Shown one piece after another: positions 18,845 to 22,121 of a DNA stretch of 22,121 nucleotides. The DNA is from Elysia marginata (lineage: Eukaryota; Mollusca; Gastropoda; Plakobranchidae). How positions within the stretch are numbered: position 1 is the stretch's first letter; the number at the start of each line of letters is the position of its first letter. The notes below the pieces were generated by a model. It did not search any database and was not told the origin of the DNA. It saw only the letters and a program-made list of their open reading frames with translations. Where the stretch lies: contig BMAT01012094.1 of assembly GCA_019649035.1 (NCBI GenBank), forward strand, positions 4,975 through 27,095, in the 5' to 3' direction. A program made the position numbers and the translations under genes.

Positions 18845-19130
18845 AGAGGACGGTAAATCTAGGTTGAGCTGACGACGAGGCGAGCATGCTAATCCAATGA
18901 CTATGAAAGGGATTTAGGGAGATTCCTCCTCTCTTCTTGGCCAACCCTCCTCAATTTATTAGGTTTCATCGACGGTCGATCACCGAATTCTCCGCTAGGC
19001 TTGTCTACCAGGGGCAGTCTACCAGAAACATGCCCACACTGCGGGGAATTCCAAACACGGTTGAATCAAGTAAAGCTCTGACTTTTTTCTTTTCCTTTCT
19101 TTGCTTCTCAACTAACCTAAATTTCTTCGC
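18845..19130. promoter_or_regulatory. Candidate regulatory block with two kB-type sites
   Basis: GGGAGATTCC (18917-18926) and GGGGAATTCC (19043-19052) both fit the Rel/NF-kB consensus GGGRNNYYCC, and the second is close to an optimal site. GAATTCTCC near 18985 is a partial third, inverted. The block is GC-richer than its flanks. The plus frame at 18937-19188 is not recognised and starts at a non-ATG codon. Confidence 0.3.
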
Positions 19131-19199
19131 CGTTCTCAACGCATCTAACCACACCCATCTGATTCGCTTTGGCCTTTGTTACTGTTAGTAATACTTCCC

Positions 19200-20345
19200 T
19201 CCGCACTCAATTAGACTTTAACAATGCATAACATTGTGGGTTTTAAAAAAGTTAATAAAATTCGAATTTAATAAACATCCATGTGATATAGGACATAATT
19301 ATCAAAATCTGTCCTCACTTGTCTTATTAAAAGTGTTGTGACTGAATTTCGAAGGACCTTTCGTGACTAAAAAAAGTGACAGTAAACATTGATGGCCTTC
19401 GTGCTATGTATTCAACTTCCTGAATTGCTTAGGTAAAATCAAGATGTTTTCTATGCGACAGTTAAGATAATAAGTTACAACTTTTTGGTGATTGTCATGA
19501 CATTTAAGGTATTTGGTTCTCCAGTAGAAACTGAAGTTAGGTAATAAACTAATATCTCGAAGCGATAGTAAGTTAATGAGTGGTACGCTTAGCATTCCGT
19601 TTAATTAGAAGAGTTTACAAAAAAATAATGAACCATAGTTGCCCTATCTAAATAATTGTTTCTCAACAACTCCAAACCGTAATTTTTAGGGCCTTGTTTC
19701 GCACAATTAATTTACTGACCTTTTAAACACAATTTCATGCATGGGAATAATTTTGTGTGTGTGTGTAAAGACATTCAAATTTCTTTTTATTTCAAATATT
19801 AAGAAAATATTTACAAAAAAAATTGAAAAGGGTTCTCCTCAAATTACAATTTATAACACCCGACATTTAGAGTGGTCGAGAATCGCGAGACAAATTATGC
19901 CTATGACAATAGGGAATGAGATTAGAGGTAATGCAAGAGTAGCGTCCCTTTTCTAGAAGCCAACACCCCAAAATACTATAGTGGCTATTGTAATCTAGAC
20001 CTAGATTTTAGGGTCTTTTTTTTCGTGAATTTTTTACTTTTATAAGTGATTTCACATCTAGAACTAGAAAACTGTAGAGCTAAATAAAAAGTTTATCTTC
20101 AAAATAAACCTGTTGCATTCATTTTAAAAGATTGTATTCAAAAGACAGCGGGTAACCCCATTTTATTTTCACATAGTATTGTCTTTAAATTATTTTCTAA
20201 AAAAATACGCTTGAACGTAAATCAGCATGTGCTAGCCTTAATGATGAAATCTCACTCGGATCGACATCAGAAAAGTTCCGCTACTCTGGTTGAAATCTCA
20301 TTCCCTATATTTGGCTTCATTTTGCAATCAGATTATTTTCATTGA
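19200..20345. other. AT-rich stretch with short (TG)n and a CTAGAY motif
   Basis: There is a short GTGTGTGTGTGT run near 19754-19766 and TCTAGACCTAGA at 19994-20005. No gene is seen; the frames here are AT-rich noise. Confidence 0.5.
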
Positions 20346-20369
20346 TTGTGTGTCACTCTAAGCTCTCCC

Positions 20370-20610
20370 AGCACTTTCTCTTTTTCTTTATCACGCTTTT
20401 CCTCGCTTTATTTGCCTATCTATTTGAATTTCCTTCTCTATTTTGATGACTATTTTGATATCTATCTGCATCTCACTATATCTGTCTGTCTCCCCAGTCT
20501 CTCTTTGCTTATTCCTCATTTCCATAAGGCTTCTTCTTGGTCGATCTATCGTCTTTCTTGCTTGTACTCATTCAGGTGTCTGCACTGCACCTCAACCTCT
20601 ATCTGACTGA
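20370..20610 (+). repeat. Pyrimidine-rich stretch
   Basis: The plus strand is C/T-biased with TATCTGTCTGTCTCC-type words. The plus frame at 20346-20606 is the expected Ser/Leu/Phe-rich artefact. It leads into the GC-rich block at 20611. Confidence 0.7.
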
Positions 20611-20945
20611 TTGCCCATCATTTCTCTCCCAGCAACCCCATCAATGAAGCGCTCACCGCGCAGGGTTGAATCTCTCCCGAGAGGCCAGTCCCTCACACAC
20701 GTGGCACGTGCTGACAGACAACTGACCATCACTAGCCATCCTTGGCGGTCACCTTTGGGCAGCGGGAGGCGCAAGCGACCTGTGGTGAAACAATTAGCAT
20801 CAATTAGAGGGGTCAATCTATCGTGTCCACTCAGCGCAAGGATTAACTGGCCCCGTGAGATTACTGTGATTGTGATAAATTCTTGTGTGTGGTCGCAGCG
20901 AGATCTTGTTTCACAGAGAACATCAAAAGTGCTGCACCCATGATT
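20611..20945. promoter_or_regulatory. CpG-enriched GC-rich block with tandem CACGTG E-boxes and phased CAATTAG repeats
   Basis: GC is about 54% over 20641-20880 by hand count, with about 15 CpG. CACGTG occurs at 20698-20703 and 20705-20710, separated by one base (bHLH type: MYC/USF/MITF/CLOCK class). CAATTAG occurs at 20791-20797 and 20801-20807, exactly 10 bp apart (homeodomain core). TTTCTCTCCCAG just upstream (ending 20632) is a good 3' splice site. Frames on both strands are open across the block (110 codons plus, 119 minus), but neither translation is recognisable. I favour a regulatory element; an exon is the alternative. Confidence 0.35.
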
Positions 20946-20949
20946 ATAC

Positions 20950-21690
20950 ACAGAACGTTTAGGAAGGATGCAGTGGTCATCAGGTTATTCCACAGCTCTC
21001 CGTACAAGAATCTTAAACTAGAGTATGACCCCTTTTGACAAATTTGGGCCTATTCTATCTATAACTTCAAGTCGAGAAAGATATGTCTAAAATTGTATAG
21101 AAAATACCAAGTTCACCACGCCATTGCCAAAGACAGTGAAGTTTTCTTCCTATTTCCATATTATTTTTTTTTCAAATGTGAGCAAAACACATGTATAAAA
21201 ATATGTTCTTATTAAAATACTCAAACAATTTAAAGTTACGCCCTTCCATCACTACCTCCAAACATACTCGCACATAAACACACAAACTAACATCACAGAT
21301 TCCTGAAAATCAAATCATATTGGTTTTTTTTTCTTTCATGTTGTAAAAATGTTGATAAAACCAAAAAGGTTATTGAAATAATTGAGAACTAAATATTCGA
21401 AAACCAAGTTTGAAAAATGCATCGTATTATACTGAGCAATTGAATTACTAAAATGTCAGAACTGTTGCTGTTACTTAGAAAGAAAAAAAAACATAATTTA
21501 TATTACAATTGGGCTGGTTTAGTGTGACTTGTCATTGAGTAATTTTATTCTCAAGGGAATATAGACATCCATGGCATTCAAATTACTAAGATAAAGAAAC
21601 TGTTCAGACAAATTGTTTAAACGGGAGTAAAGACTCAAAAACCGCCGCTACCATCTAGCTAAAATCCAGAGCTTTAATGGGTTAGTGTTT
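20950..21690. other. AT-rich stretch, no feature seen
   Basis: I see no credible frame, repeat array or motif cluster. Confidence 0.6.
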
Positions 21691-21695
21691 TCATT

Positions 21696-21760
21696 CCTCT
21701 CTCTCCTTCTCTCTCTCTCCACCTCTCTTTCTCCCTCTCTCTCTCTCCACCTCTCTCTCC

Positions 21761-21823
<63 letters not shown>

Positions 21824-21836
21824 CATCCATCTCTCT
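21696..21836 (+). repeat. (CT)n-(CTAT)n compound microsatellite
   Basis: A degenerate then pure CT array runs to about 21780. Ten uninterrupted ATCT tetramers follow (21781-21820), then two ATCC units and a CT tail. It has the same CT-then-CTAT order and strand as the array at 9628-9758. Confidence 0.98.
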
Positions 21837-21839
21837 CAC

Positions 21840-22121
21840 CGAAGCTTTACTTGGCTTAAAAACAGCTAGAAAATATCTTACTGATTGGGTTCACATTTCA
21901 CAGTCTTTAAAGTTAAAAATTATACATATGAAAAGTAGACGAAATTGGACGTGTTTCAGTTCACGGTGAGGGTTTAATAGAAACTTGATCGTCTGAAGTG
22001 AATCTCATCCTGTCTCCTTGTGGTTACTTCCAGCTGACTAAACAATTAGTTTAAATGGGTTGTGTGATCAAGATTTGCTGTTAGGTGAAGATCAATGTAG
22101 CGTTTAAGACACTTGAGCACT
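21840..22121. other. End of window, no feature seen
   Basis: The plus frame that ends at 21969 is mainly the translated microsatellite. Nothing else is supportable up to the window end. Confidence 0.5.

Noticed and set aside
20592-20951. 119-codon minus and 110-codon plus frames as a gene
   Set aside because: Both strands are open over the same GC-rich block, neither translation looks like a protein family, and the motif content favours a regulatory element. Not fully excluded.
21685-21969. 94-codon frame
   Set aside because: More than half is the CT/CTAT microsatellite, and the remainder is unrecognised.
1-22121. CRISPR array, prophage, operon, rRNA or other bacterial-type system
   Set aside because: There are no spaced direct repeats, no dense coding, no Shine-Dalgarno-led frames and no recognisable bacterial genes. 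The only short-period arrays are microsatellites and one 3-copy minisatellite.

Overview
This window looks like non-coding nuclear DNA of an animal. It is AT-rich and contains no open frame that I recognise as an intact gene. It has long (CT)n, (CT)n-(CTAT)n and (AAC)n microsatellites, long one-sided purine or pyrimidine stretches, and one clearly recognisable fossil of a non-LTR retrotransposon. The microsatellite style and scattered (CTAGAY)n motifs make me lean towards a lophotrochozoan, perhaps a gastropod mollusc. That is an impression, not a demonstrated assignment. Nothing in it looks bacterial: there are no operons, ribosome binding sites or dense coding.

Layout. Positions 1-600 hold a degenerate acidic-codon repeat and a (CT)n microsatellite. 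At 625-735 there is an isolated CpG-dense patch with NRF1-like and ETS-like motifs. Positions 740-3200 are AT-rich apart from a GC-richer block at 1880-2000 and a 3 x 22 bp tandem repeat at 2495-2560. A cluster of four small inverted repeats lies at 3224-3375. From 4540 to 5670 the plus strand is strongly purine-rich, around a GC-rich core (5098-5250) and a Z-DNA-prone tract. At 6640-6864 there is a promoter-like arrangement: a bZIP/CRE-type site, a TATA box and a Kozak-quality ATG opening a 25-codon frame. It stands beside the decayed 3' end of a LINE on the minus strand (7071-7570). From 8375 to 9760 there are forkhead and HOX/PBX-type motifs and two large microsatellites that share a flank.

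The right half (11440-20950) repeats one pattern. GC-richer blocks of about 150-400 bp contain dense transcription-factor-like words and stand out from an AT-rich background. They lie at 11445-11690, 12700-13015, 13540-13940, 14815-15020, 16150-16566, 17360-17500, 18084-18314, 18845-19130 and 20611-20945, and most abut a polypurine or polypyrimidine tract. I interpret them as candidate conserved non-coding or cis-regulatory elements in an intron or intergenic region. A possible 34-nt micro-exon with good splice sites at 16194-16227 is the only local hint of a spliced gene. Several blocks have open frames on both strands, but none resembles a protein family I know, so I do not call them genes.

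I did not find a coherent new multi-gene system. The items most worth a second look are the LINE fossil, the four-hairpin cluster, the TATA/CRE promoter-like segment, the tandem E-box/homeodomain block and the paired kB-type sites.
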